From NCBI RefSeq assembly GCF_900129815.1, contig NZ_FQWX01000010.1, positions 1 through 64,000 on the forward strand: a DNA stretch of 64,000 nucleotides. Reading direction: 5' to 3'. The translations under genes and the position numbers were made by a program. Each line of letters begins with the position of its first letter. The stretch's first letter is position 1. Of the stretch, positions 36,870 through 46,700 are shown piece after piece. The DNA comes from Asaccharospora irregularis DSM 2635 (GTDB lineage: Bacteria > Bacillota > Clostridia > Peptostreptococcales > Peptostreptococcaceae). The notes under the pieces are model-generated. The model saw only the letters and a list, made by a program, of their open reading frames with translations. It was not told the origin of the DNA and did not search any database.

Positions 36870-38483
36870 GTGGAATATGAGGTGATAGTTAAGTACAATG
36901 GAGACCTATCAAGAATAGAATTCGACTTAGGTGTAACAGCAGAAATACTAGGATATAATTATGCAATAATAATTTCAGAATCAGAAGAGCAGATATCGAA
37001 ATTACTTGATTATCCAGAAATAGAATATGTAGAAAAACCATTTATATTAGAAACTCAGGATGCCCAAAGTTTCTCTAGTACTGGTATAACAAGATTTAAG
37101 CAGCGAAATAACTTGACAGGAAAGGGAGTTATATTGGGTGTAATAGATTCTGGTATAGATTATAATTTGCCAGTATTTAGGGATAAAGATGGAAAATCTA
37201 AGATACTTTACTACTGGGATCAATCAGATATTGGAACACCTCCACAGGGGTTTAGGAATGGAGCTTTATATACAAACGAAGATATAAATAGAGCAATTAA
37301 TGGAGAAATTAATATACCAGTATCAGCTACTAGTACTCATGGTACACACGTTGCAGGAATTTGTGCGGAAATTGCAAGTGATGCCAATATAATAGCTGTT
37401 AGAGTTGGAAGTAGAACTATGGATACATTTTCAAAAAGTACGGAGTTTATGAGAGCTATAAAGTTTATATTAGACAGAGCATTGGAACTAAAAATGCCTG
37501 TAGTTATAAATATAAGTTATGGAAGTAATGAAGGCTCTCATAGAGGGTTATCTTTATTTGAGCAGTATATTGATGATATGTGCTCGTTTTGGAAAAATAA
37601 TATAGTTGTTGCAGCGGGAAATAATGGAGACAAAGGTGGACATAAATTCATAAATATTAAAGACTCGGGCAAAAACACAGAGGTTGAATTTGTAGTTGGA
37701 GTGGATGAGGATTTACTAAACATAAATATATGGCCTAGTTTTATTGATGATTTTAGAGTTTATCTAGTAAATCCGTCAAATGTAAGAACCCAATCAATTT
37801 CATTGGTATCAGGTGAAGTGAATAATACCATAGGTTCGACGATAATAAATGGATATTTTTATCCAATAGTTCCGTACTCTTTATTACGAAGAATTAGTAT
37901 ACAGATGAGATCAATAGGATCAATAAACCATGGAATATGGAAAATAGTATTTGAACCAATAGATATAGTTGATGGAGATATCGATATATATCTTCCGACT
38001 GCAGAAAGTATAAGTAAAGATACTAGGTTTTTGACACCGACTAGAGAACTTACTGTTACTGTTCCAGGTACAGCTAGAAAGGTAATTACGGTTGGAAGTT
38101 TTAATTCTAGAAATGATATAGTATCTATATTTTCAGGAGAGGGAGATATAGAAAGAGGAATTTATAAACCAGATTTATTAGCACCTGGAGAGGATATAAT
38201 ATCGTATTTGCCAGGTGGAAATTTAGGAAGCTTAACAGGTACTAGTATGGCTACACCTCATGTTACAGGTGCGGTGGCGTTACTAATGCAGTGGGGAATT
38301 ACAGATAGGAATGACTTGTTTTTATACTCACAAAAAATGAAGTATTTGTTGACTAGATATGCAAGAAGAAAGCCGCAGTATACTTTTCCAAATAACTCTA
38401 TGGGGTATGGATTTTTAGATTTATCTAATATCAGTCTAGTTAATGTAGCTCAGATTAATTTAGAAAAAATGTTAAGTTATTAA
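36870..38483 (+). CDS. cspB: Germination subtilase CspB, free-standing and catalytically complete
   Basis: 537-residue subtilisin-like serine protease of the clostridial Csp family. A prodomain of about 65-70 residues is followed by the catalytic domain with Asp 93 ([10 protein letters not shown]), His 157 (THGTHVAG) and Ser 459 ([12 protein letters not shown]): all three present. A jelly-roll insert of about 130 residues (about 265-395) is typical of Csp. CspB activates the cortex-lytic enzyme SleC during spore germination. In C. difficile CspB is fused to CspA; here it stands alone. GTG start behind GGTGGTGAGG. Ends in its own terminator. Confidence 0.9.
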   Translation: MEYEVIVKYNGDLSRIEFDLGVTAEILGYNYAIIISESEEQISKLLDYPEIEYVEKPFILETQDAQSFSSTGITRFKQRNNLTGKGVILGVIDSGIDYNLPVFRDKDGKSKILYYWDQSDIGTPPQGFRNGALYTNEDINRAINGEINIPVSATSTHGTHVAGICAEIASDANIIAVRVGSRTMDTFSKSTEFMRAIKFILDRALELKMPVVINISYGSNEGSHRGLSLFEQYIDDMCSFWKNNIVVAAGNNGDKGGHKFINIKDSGKNTEVEFVVGVDEDLLNINIWPSFIDDFRVYLVNPSNVRTQSISLVSGEVNNTIGSTIINGYFYPIVPYSLLRRISIQMRSIGSINHGIWKIVFEPIDIVDGDIDIYLPTAESISKDTRFLTPTRELTVTVPGTARKVITVGSFNSRNDIVSIFSGEGDIERGIYKPDLLAPGEDIISYLPGGNLGSLTGTSMATPHVTGAVALLMQWGITDRNDLFLYSQKMKYLLTRYARRKPQYTFPNNSMGYGFLDLSNISLVNVAQINLEKMLSY

Positions 38484-38496
38484 TTAAATACAAATG

Positions 38497-38549
38497 AAAA
38501 ATAGTATGCCTATATAGTTTAAATTATATAATAAGCATACTATTTTTTA
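38497..38549 (+). terminator. Terminator after cspB
   Basis: Arms AAAAATAGTATGC and GCATACTATTTTTT enclose a long AT loop. The T run leads directly into an interspersed repeat copy. Confidence 0.85.
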
Positions 38550-38690
38550 CGTATCATGAAATTATAATTAATCTTAGACTGTGAGTACCTTGTATAACTT
38601 AAAAATTTCAATATACTGGCCTTGTAAGTAAAAAAAATTTAGCAACGAACGAAGTCGTTGGCGACATGAGCTAAGCGAATTTTTTTAGTT
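38543..38690. repeat. Interspersed repeat, copy A
   Basis: About 148 bases, clearly similar along most of their length to 52640-52784. Shared blocks are TTTTTTACGTAT, GAAATTATAAT, TCAATATA, CTTG-AAGTAAAAAAA, and AAGTCGTTG-CGACATGAG, with a small CAACG/CGTTG hairpin. Both copies begin exactly at the T run of a terminator hairpin. This copy overlaps the stop codon of the DUF4397 gene. No coding capacity. Confidence 0.75.
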
Positions 38691-39305
38691 TTGTCTTATA
38701 ACTGGAGTTAAAAATGATACTCCATCCATAGATTGAAAAATTTGAAAACTAGGAAAATTCCCTATAATGTATAGTGTATATATTTGACTTGGATTTATAG
38801 CGATTCTGTTGCTTCTTAATAATCTGTTGTTTTGAGAAAGTTCTATATTTATTTTATAAAAATTAGATGGAAGCTCTATATAATCTGTAACTTCTCTAAA
38901 TCTAACGTTAGAAAATAGTGTTAGATCATATGATAGTATGTTTAATTCTGGAAGGTTGGGTGATAAGTGAACTACTCTCATTTTTGAATTATCTCCGCTA
39001 ATTCCATTTTTATCTTCTGGAATAATCAATGCTTTGATATCATAGTAATTTCCAGTCATAGATAGGGTTGCAAGTTCTCCGTTTCTAATTCTTATAGTTT
39101 GTCTCAATATAGGATTTTCTTTAGTCCTAGTATAAAAAACTGTTAGTTCATAAGCTCCCTCTGGAATATAAATATATGGACTAAATTGAGTGAAAAACAC
39201 TCTATTGAAAAGTAGACTACCATTTAGATATATGTCAACAGGCATTATTCCAGGGACCGCATGTAAAAATCTAACCAATGAATATTTATTATCGAATTTC
39301 CTCAA
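38685..39305 (-). CDS. DUF4397 domain protein inside the csp locus
   Basis: About 206 residues. The N-terminal half is a DUF4397 beta-sandwich (VRFLHAVPGIMPVDIYLNGS, then PEGAYELTVFYTRTKE). A second similar unit follows (MRVVHLSPNLPELNILSYDL, then YKINIELSQNNRLLRSNRIA). No signal peptide or membrane helix. I prefer the TTG at 39305, nine bases after AGGAG; an ATG at 39314 abuts that site. Divergent from the downstream fusion gene and convergent with cspB. Location between csp genes suggests, but does not show, a spore role. Confidence 0.8.
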   Translation of the reverse strand: MRKFDNKYSLVRFLHAVPGIMPVDIYLNGSLLFNRVFFTQFSPYIYIPEGAYELTVFYTRTKENPILRQTIRIRNGELATLSMTGNYYDIKALIIPEDKNGISGDNSKMRVVHLSPNLPELNILSYDLTLFSNVRFREVTDYIELPSNFYKINIELSQNNRLLRSNRIAINPSQIYTLYIIGNFPSFQIFQSMDGVSFLTPVIRQN

Positions 39306-39535
39306 TATTAACATCTCCTATACTTAATAAATTATAATATTATGATATTATTTTAAAAAAATTTTGATACTATACTACAAATATTTATTAGGACTATTGA
39401 TAAGTAGAAGTACATATATATAATAGAAATGTTTATAAAATTGCTAGGTTTATTTAATCTATGGATTAGATAATTAGTATTATGGTAGATTTAAAGTTAA
39501 GTTTGAAGTTTAAAAATAATTGGTTTTGAAGCGAG

Positions 39536-42500
39536 GTGTTTACTATAGAATACGAGGTGGTAGCTAAATATAGTGGATCTATCAATAAAATAGAAGAGGA
39601 TATTGGGGTAGAAGTAGAAATACTAGGATGCAACTATGCAATAATAACTTCAAATTCAAAAAGAAAAATAAGGGAATTATTAAATTATCCAGATATAATA
39701 AGTCATATAGAAAGTCCATTCTTATTGGAAAGACAGGAGATAGAAAGATTTTCTAGTGAAGGATTAGAGGAATTTAAGAAAAATAACAAATTGACTGGGA
39801 AGGGGACTATACTTGGCATTATAGATTCAGAAATAAACTACGATTTAGATATACTAAAGGATGTAAGTGGAAAATCAAAAATATTATATTATTGGAACCA
39901 ATCAGATGAAAGAGCACCATATACTAACCAAGAGATAAATAAGGCGATAAACGGGGATTTAGAAATACCTATAGAAAAAAATACAGGAAATAATGAAGAC
40001 GTACACCGTATATGTTATGAAATAGCAAATGATTCAAATATAATTTTTGTGAAAATAAGAAATGTAAAGAATAGTGAATTGATAAAAAGCACTGATTTAA
40101 TGAGGGCTATAAAGTTTATACTAAACAAGTCTCTAGAGTTGGAGATGCCAGTAGCTATAAGCATAAATTATGTTACTAATGAAGTTTACAACAAGGATAT
40201 ATCCTTATTTGAACAATACATAGATGATATGTGTTTGTTTTGGAAAAATAATATAGTAGTTGCACCTGGAAATAATGACAACAAATATTGTTGCAAGGAA
40301 ATAGCTATTAAAGATAAAAAAGTAAAAGCAGAGTTTAATATAGTTGAAGGTGAAACTTTATTAGATTTAGATATATGTTCAGATTTTATAGACGAATTTA
40401 GTGTTTATCTAGTAAGCCCATCTAACATACGAACAAGATCTATCTCATTAACATCTGGAGAAGTAAAAAATATTATAGGGACAACTAAAATAAAGGGGTA
40501 CTTTCATCCTATATCACCATACAGTCTACTAAGACGAATAAGAATACAAATGAGCTCTAAAACATCAATAGAACCTGGAAAGTGGAAGATTGTATTTGTT
40601 CCCATAGATATAGTTAGTGGGGATATATGTATATATTTAAAAAATTCTTTTAAAATTCTAAAGAATACAAAATTTATAGAGTCTAATAAAAATCCATTTA
40701 AATTTATTCCTCAAAATACAAGCAAGGTCATACATTCATATCCATATATGGCAGGAATTTTAGCACTTTTTATGCAGTGGGGAATAGTAGAAAAAAATGA
40801 TCTATACCTGTATTCTCAAAAGCTAAAGGCATCTATATTGAAGCTGATGAATCAAAACTCTAATAATTTAGATAGATTAACTAGATATAATAAGCTAGAT
40901 TTATCTAATGTTAATTTAGATGATATATTAAAAAAAGGCAGAGAAAAAATACCTAATGAGATAGATTTGAAATCAGAAAGATTTAGTAGAGGATTAAGAA
41001 GAGAATACTCTAATCAGGCATCGAATGTTAGATATGGTATAAACATAATACACGATGGAAATTTTGAGGAGGATATGCAGAGCCTTGGGATACCATATGA
41101 ATATTATAAAATAAGCGAAGAATTTGGAGTGGTATTTATATCGCCAGAATATCAGGAATATGTATCTTATATACTTAACTTTGAATCTGTAGTTACTTAT
41201 CAAATTAATATACGTATATCTTTGTTGGGGGAAATAAGCCAGGGAACATCACAGGGAATTACTGCAAATGAGGAGATAGGTGCAAATTTTTTTAAAAATA
41301 ATCCCAATGTATCTATAACTGGCAGAGGAGTGGTAATATGTATTGCAGATTCGGGGATAGATTATTTGCATGAAGATTTTATATACCCAGATGGAACTTC
41401 AAAAATAAGATATTTATGGGACCAAACAAAAGAGGGAAATCCACCTGAGGGATTTTCAATTGGAACAGAATACACTAGAGAAGATATAAACAATGCAATA
41501 GCAAATAAAGATCCAAGCCTATCAATAGATGAAGAAGGACATGGTACGATGATTAGTGGTATATGTTCAGGGATGGGGAGAGTAAATAGTGAATATCCAG
41601 GTGTTGCAGAAGATTCAGAGTTGATAGTAGTTAAGTTGTCTAAAATAGGAGGATATTATACGAATGCTAGTCTGATTGCGGCTACAGAATATTTTAACAA
41701 AAAATTCTACGATGAGAATATACCTGTTATAATAAACTATTCGCTTGGTGGTAATATGCCCGGAAGAACCTCATCAACAGTAATAGGAAGTACATTTTTT
41801 GTAAGAGGTATGTATACAGTAGCGGCGGCAGGAAATGAGGGGAATACACAAACTCATACATCAGGAAGGCTTCAGTTCAATGGTGAGATAAAGGATATAG
41901 AGTTAGAGCTATTGGAAGAAGAGGACACATTGGATATAGATATATTAATGGATAAACCAGATCTAGTAACAGTGGGTATCGTATCGCCAATAGGGGAGCA
42001 GAGCAAGTTATTAATAGAAACGGACTATACCCCAGTGACGGGTTTATTTGACTTTGAGGGAACGAGTTATTCTATATCATATATATATCCTACAAACTAC
42101 TCAGGACAAGAACTTGCACGGATAAATTTGAATAATGTGAAAAAAGGAATTTGGAGAATAAGGTTAATTGGAAACTATATAACGAGTGGTGTCTATCAGG
42201 CATACTTACCTAATAGGGTATTTTTGAAACCAGGAACTAAATTTAGAGATCCTGACCCATTATATACCATAAACTATCCTGCAACATATGATGAGAATAT
42301 ATCTGTAGGAGCTTATGACACTATAAATAATAGCATGTGGGTAAAATCGTCTAGAGGTCCAACTATAGCAGGAACATATAAACCAGATATTGTGGCCCCG
42401 GGGGTCAATATAATAGCACCTTACCCGGGAAATACATATGCTACAATAACTGGAACAGCTCCAGCAGCTGCATATGTAGCAGGCTCAGCTGCTCTTTATA

Positions 42501-42667
42501 TGCAATATGTATTAGTAGATGGGATATATCCTACTAAGTCATTTTCTCAAAAAATAAAAACCTATCTTAAGGCAGGAGCGAAAAGAAGTGCAGATATCTC
42601 ATATCCAAATGGTAGTTATGGATATGGGATATTGGATATAAGGGGAGTTTTCGAACAATTAAAATAA
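39536..42667 (+). CDS. CspBA-like fusion, first copy: degenerate CspB half plus CspA-like pseudoprotease
   Basis: About 1040 residues. N-terminal half aligns with CspB (prodomain, IIDSEINYD keeps Asp 97) but the His position is Asn 152. About 53 residues around the nucleophile are missing: the sequence jumps from the jelly roll to PYMAGILALFMQWG, so Ser is lost. C-terminal half (from about 490) is a second Csp domain with Asp 605 and His 669 (EEGHGTM) but Ala 975 instead of Ser (ITGTAPAAA). No active protease is expected. Start could be GTG 39536 or, at better ribosome-site spacing, ATA 39545. First member of a tandem pair with the next gene, 16 bases away. Confidence 0.88.
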   Translation: MFTIEYEVVAKYSGSINKIEEDIGVEVEILGCNYAIITSNSKRKIRELLNYPDIISHIESPFLLERQEIERFSSEGLEEFKKNNKLTGKGTILGIIDSEINYDLDILKDVSGKSKILYYWNQSDERAPYTNQEINKAINGDLEIPIEKNTGNNEDVHRICYEIANDSNIIFVKIRNVKNSELIKSTDLMRAIKFILNKSLELEMPVAISINYVTNEVYNKDISLFEQYIDDMCLFWKNNIVVAPGNNDNKYCCKEIAIKDKKVKAEFNIVEGETLLDLDICSDFIDEFSVYLVSPSNIRTRSISLTSGEVKNIIGTTKIKGYFHPISPYSLLRRIRIQMSSKTSIEPGKWKIVFVPIDIVSGDICIYLKNSFKILKNTKFIESNKNPFKFIPQNTSKVIHSYPYMAGILALFMQWGIVEKNDLYLYSQKLKASILKLMNQNSNNLDRLTRYNKLDLSNVNLDDILKKGREKIPNEIDLKSERFSRGLRREYSNQASNVRYGINIIHDGNFEEDMQSLGIPYEYYKISEEFGVVFISPEYQEYVSYILNFESVVTYQINIRISLLGEISQGTSQGITANEEIGANFFKNNPNVSITGRGVVICIADSGIDYLHEDFIYPDGTSKIRYLWDQTKEGNPPEGFSIGTEYTREDINNAIANKDPSLSIDEEGHGTMISGICSGMGRVNSEYPGVAEDSELIVVKLSKIGGYYTNASLIAATEYFNKKFYDENIPVIINYSLGGNMPGRTSSTVIGSTFFVRGMYTVAAAGNEGNTQTHTSGRLQFNGEIKDIELELLEEEDTLDIDILMDKPDLVTVGIVSPIGEQSKLLIETDYTPVTGLFDFEGTSYSISYIYPTNYSGQELARINLNNVKKGIWRIRLIGNYITSGVYQAYLPNRVFLKPGTKFRDPDPLYTINYPATYDENISVGAYDTINNSMWVKSSRGPTIAGTYKPDIVAPGVNIIAPYPGNTYATITGTAPAAAYVAGSAALYMQYVLVDGIYPTKSFSQKIKTYLKAGAKRSADISYPNGSYGYGILDIRGVFEQLK

Positions 42668-42683
42668 AGTAGGGGATATAGAT

Positions 42684-44366
42684 ATGGAGAGGGCTTATAT
42701 TTTTATTTATGAAGGGCCACAAGATCAGCTAATCAATGAATTACGAGAAAATAATATAGATATATATGTTATATTGAACAATAAGCTTGGTGTTTTGTAT
42801 GTAACTGCAGATTTTAATGAAAGAAAATTGGCAACAATAAAAGGGATTACGACTTGGGAACAATCAAGGCCAGTAAGTTCATTGATACAAATAACTGATG
42901 ATATCCAATCAGGAACGACTTCTATAGGGGCATCGGGTGCAGACTATATATACAAAAGTCCATATATATCTTCAGCGGGAAAGGGAGTAGTGATTGCATC
43001 CATAGATTCAGGCATAGACTACTTGCACCCTGATTTTATAAATGACGATGGAACTACAAAGATAATATCTATATGGGATCAAAATGTAGAAAGAAGAGAA
43101 GAAGATGATATTCCGTTTGGTAGGGAAATTACTAGAGAGGAAATCAACAGGGCAATTGAGGAAAATGATGATAGTCTAACGCAGGATGATATTGGGACGG
43201 GAACAATATCTGCAGGAATAAGTTGTGGAAGAGGAGCACTAAATCAACTATATAAAGGGGTAGCTATAGATAGTGAATTAATAGTAGTAAAGCTAAAAGA
43301 ATACAAAGATACTTATATTAAGGGAAGAATCAATTATCAATCTGCAGACTTATTAGCTGCGATAAAGTATGTTTTAGATGTTTCGATTAATCAAGGAAAA
43401 TTTTTGATAATAAACTTGACAGTAGGAGATATATCTACAGCTACTACAGATCTAACACTAATGGATTCCTTTGAATCTTTACAATCGCCAGGAGTAATTG
43501 TAGTAAGTGGTGCCGGAAACGAGGGAAACACAGATATTCACTATGAGGGTAAGATAAGAAATTACAACACTATAGAAGACGTGCTAATTCAAGTTGGCGA
43601 TCAACATGCACTTGATATTGTTTTGACAGGTAGAGGAATAGATAAAATAAGTATTCAGTTGATATCTCCAGCAGGGGAATTGGGGAATGTGGTTAATTAT
43701 AAACCTGAGTATTATCCGTATTATGGAGTTTTCAACTTAGAAAATACCTCATATAAGATTTTATATTCATATCCTTGGCTACAATCAGGAGGAGAATATA
43801 CACAAATATATATAAATGATATAAAGCCAGGAGTATGGACTATGAGATTAGTGCCTGAGTTTATAGTTGATAGAGAGTATGATATATACTTGCCTAATAA
43901 AAACTTGATATCTAAAGATACTAGATTTTTGGATTCAAATTCATACGCAACAATAACATTATACGCAACAACTGAAAATGTAATAACAGTTGGGTGTTAT
44001 AATCAGAAAATAAATAGTATGTGGATAGGGTCATCAAAAGGACCTGTAAAAAGAGAGCGTATAAAACCAGATATAGTAGCACCTGGTGTAGATATAATAG
44101 GGACCGCAAGAGGGAGATCTTATAATACGGCTACAGGAACCGGTGTTAGTAGTTCTATTGCAAGCGGGGTAATAGCTATTATGCTTGATTATATAGTAGA
44201 GCAGAAAAAATTAAAAAGAAACCTCTTGTACACACAAACTTTGAAAACTTACTTGATGCTAGGTACTACTAAACAGGACATATATAAATATCCGAATGTA
44301 TCTCAAGGGTATGGAATTTTAAATTTACAGGAAACTATAAGGCAGGTTGCAAACATAGTGAGATAA
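42684..44366 (+). CDS. cspC: CspC-like pseudoprotease, first copy
   Basis: 560 residues, one Csp domain. Asp 108 is kept (ASIDSGIDYLHPDF), His is replaced by Thr 172 (IGTGTISAG) and Ser by Gly 487 (ATGTGVSSS). C. difficile CspC has the same Thr and Gly substitutions at almost the same positions. There CspC is a pseudoprotease regulating germination in response to bile salts and co-germinants. Expected role here: control of CspB in the spore. Follows the fusion gene by 16 bases with TAGGGGAT as ribosome site. Confidence 0.88.
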   Translation: MERAYIFIYEGPQDQLINELRENNIDIYVILNNKLGVLYVTADFNERKLATIKGITTWEQSRPVSSLIQITDDIQSGTTSIGASGADYIYKSPYISSAGKGVVIASIDSGIDYLHPDFINDDGTTKIISIWDQNVERREEDDIPFGREITREEINRAIEENDDSLTQDDIGTGTISAGISCGRGALNQLYKGVAIDSELIVVKLKEYKDTYIKGRINYQSADLLAAIKYVLDVSINQGKFLIINLTVGDISTATTDLTLMDSFESLQSPGVIVVSGAGNEGNTDIHYEGKIRNYNTIEDVLIQVGDQHALDIVLTGRGIDKISIQLISPAGELGNVVNYKPEYYPYYGVFNLENTSYKILYSYPWLQSGGEYTQIYINDIKPGVWTMRLVPEFIVDREYDIYLPNKNLISKDTRFLDSNSYATITLYATTENVITVGCYNQKINSMWIGSSKGPVKRERIKPDIVAPGVDIIGTARGRSYNTATGTGVSSSIASGVIAIMLDYIVEQKKLKRNLLYTQTLKTYLMLGTTKQDIYKYPNVSQGYGILNLQETIRQVANIVR

Positions 44367-44403
44367 TAGATTGCTAGAGCTATAAATATAAAGTCTAGTA
44401 GAT

Positions 44404-44444
44404 AAAATGACCATACCAAAATATAAGGTATGGTTATTTTATTA
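44404..44444 (+). terminator. Terminator after the first CspBA-CspC pair
   Basis: AAAATGACCATACC pairs with GGTATGGTTATTTT around a short AT loop, then T-rich sequence. It shows that the two pairs are separate transcription units. Confidence 0.85.
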
Positions 44445-44557
44445 TAATATCTTTGTGACAGGATACATATATATATTATAATGGATAGTTTTATAGTAAT
44501 TGAAATCAAAGTTTTAATTTAGAAATCAAATCAGATTTATTTAAGGGGGGGATTGAT

Positions 44558-46684
44558 ATAGACTATGAGGTATTAGTTAGATACAAGGAAGAAATATATA
44601 GACTTAAGAAGGTAAAAGGTGAAAAAATAAATATAGAGTTAAAAGTTGATGAACAGGAAAAATTACTGGAAATAAATATGCAGTTAAGCTTAACTGATGA
44701 TTTTTATATATATTTAGTAGATCCGTCAAATAGAAGAACTAGATATATATCATACAAGTCTAGAAGAATAAAAAATATTATAGAAAATACTAAGGTAAAA
44801 GGTGATTTATACATTATAAATTCAAATCCTAGAATAAGTGAAGTAAGTATACGATTAAGTTCTACAGAATCTATAAAAGCAGGAATATGGGAATTAGTCT
44901 TTCAGCCAGTAAGTACAGCCGCTAAAAATATAGATATACTTTTATCAATATCAAACAACGTTTCCCAAAATACAGAAATATTGAAGATAGATGAAAGTTA
45001 TGATAAGGGAAAAAGGCAAATAGAAAATAGTTTTGAAAATTTGATACCTGTACGCAATATACTTCATGGTCCAGAATTTGAGCAGGAATTTATGCAATTA
45101 AATACATCATACAAATATTACAAAATAGCAGATAATTTTGGGACCATTTTCACAGATAGACCAAATATTGATGAAATAAAAAGAATTTTAACTTTAAAGT
45201 CCGTGGAAAGTTCAGAACGCTGGGTTAGGGTGGCGCTTCTAGGAAATATAAGGCAAAGTATATCAGGGGGTGTTGTTGCCACAGAAGATATAGGAGCTAA
45301 TTTTTTAAAAAATAATCCGAATATTTCTATAACTGGGAGAGGTGTAGTTATTGGTATTATAGACTCTGGCATAGACTATTTACATGAAGATTTTATTTAT
45401 CCTGATCGCACATCAAAGATAATATATCTGTGGGATCAAACAAAAGATGGAAATCCTCCGAAAGGGTACTCTATTGGAACGGAGTATACTAGAGAGGATA
45501 TAAACAAAGCCATTCAAGACAATGATTCAAGTTTATCGACAGATGAAGAGGGTCAAGGAACGATGTTAAGTGGCATATGTGCAGGACTTGGAAATGTAAA
45601 TAAGGAATATGCTGGTATAGCAGAAGACGCCGAGTTAATAGTAATAAAAATGAAAAAAATAAATGGATTCTACAATAATGCTATGTCATATATAGCAACA
45701 CAGTATATCTACCAAAAGGCTAAAGAAATTAAGATGCCTGCTGTTGTAAATCTTTCTGTAGGATCGACACAATTAGTAGGAAGAAGTTCTAGAATTATAA
45801 AAGAAAAATTATATTTCTCTCAAGGATTTACTGTAGTAGCAGCGGCGGGAAATGAGGGAAACACACAAACTCATGCATCAGGTAAGCTAGAGTTTAGGGG
45901 AGATGTAGATTATATAGATATACAGTTATCGGAGGACGAAGATCAATTACAAATACAGATATTGGTAGATAAACCTGATAAAATGTCTGTTGGAATCATA
46001 ACCCCGACAGGAGAAAGAAGCAAAGTATTACAGGTTACAAATTTTAATGACGTATCAGGCGTGTTTGACTTAGAAGCAACAGACTACCTTATAACATATA
46101 TATACCCGACGTCATACTCAGGTCAGCAAGAGACGATTATAAATTTGAAGAATGCAAGAAAGGGTACCTGGAGAATTATGTTAATAGGAGAATATGTAAT
46201 AAGTGGAGTATACCATATATATTTACCTAATAGGGTATTTTTAAAACCAGGTACTAGGTTCACTGATCCAGATCCACTATACACCATAAATTATCCAGGG
46301 AATTATTATGACCAAATTACAGTAGGAGCATATGATACCAAAAATGAAAGTCTTTGGCCCTCATCATCTAGAGGTCCAACTATAGATAACTTATCAAAAC
46401 CAGAAATAGTTGCACCAGGGGTAGATATAATAGCACCTTATCCTGGAAACAAATATGCCACAATAACAGGAACAGCAGTAGCTTCAGCTCATACTTGTGG
46501 AGCAATAGCTCTTTTTTTACAATACATTTTAGTAAATGATATGTATCCGAATAGAGCATTTGTTCAACAGATAAGACCATTCCTTGAGATAGGAGCTAAA
46601 AGAGACCCAAATAATATATATCCTAATGTAAATTATGGATATGGAGTATTGGATATAAGAGGAATGTTCGATCAATTAAAATAA
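44558..46684 (+). CDS. CspBA-like fusion, second copy: remnant CspB jelly roll plus CspA-like pseudoprotease
   Basis: About 708 residues if it starts at 44558; the first in-frame ATG is at 44678. The N-terminal DYEVLVRYKEEI matches the very start of CspB and the first fusion. Then nearly all of the CspB protease core is absent and only the jelly-roll part remains (DDFYIYLVDPSNRRTRYIS). The C-terminal Csp domain keeps Asp (about 269) but has Gln for His (EEGQGTM, about 333) and Ala for Ser (ITGTAVASA, about 640). No ATG, GTG or TTG lies in frame upstream of 44678; an ATA sits 6 bases after GGGGGGG. Catalytically dead. Confidence 0.83.
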   Translation: MDYEVLVRYKEEIYRLKKVKGEKINIELKVDEQEKLLEINMQLSLTDDFYIYLVDPSNRRTRYISYKSRRIKNIIENTKVKGDLYIINSNPRISEVSIRLSSTESIKAGIWELVFQPVSTAAKNIDILLSISNNVSQNTEILKIDESYDKGKRQIENSFENLIPVRNILHGPEFEQEFMQLNTSYKYYKIADNFGTIFTDRPNIDEIKRILTLKSVESSERWVRVALLGNIRQSISGGVVATEDIGANFLKNNPNISITGRGVVIGIIDSGIDYLHEDFIYPDRTSKIIYLWDQTKDGNPPKGYSIGTEYTREDINKAIQDNDSSLSTDEEGQGTMLSGICAGLGNVNKEYAGIAEDAELIVIKMKKINGFYNNAMSYIATQYIYQKAKEIKMPAVVNLSVGSTQLVGRSSRIIKEKLYFSQGFTVVAAAGNEGNTQTHASGKLEFRGDVDYIDIQLSEDEDQLQIQILVDKPDKMSVGIITPTGERSKVLQVTNFNDVSGVFDLEATDYLITYIYPTSYSGQQETIINLKNARKGTWRIMLIGEYVISGVYHIYLPNRVFLKPGTRFTDPDPLYTINYPGNYYDQITVGAYDTKNESLWPSSSRGPTIDNLSKPEIVAPGVDIIAPYPGNKYATITGTAVASAHTCGAIALFLQYILVNDMYPNRAFVQQIRPFLEIGAKRDPNNIYPNVNYGYGVLDIRGMFDQLK

Positions 46685-46700
46685 AAGGGGATTTTAAAAT

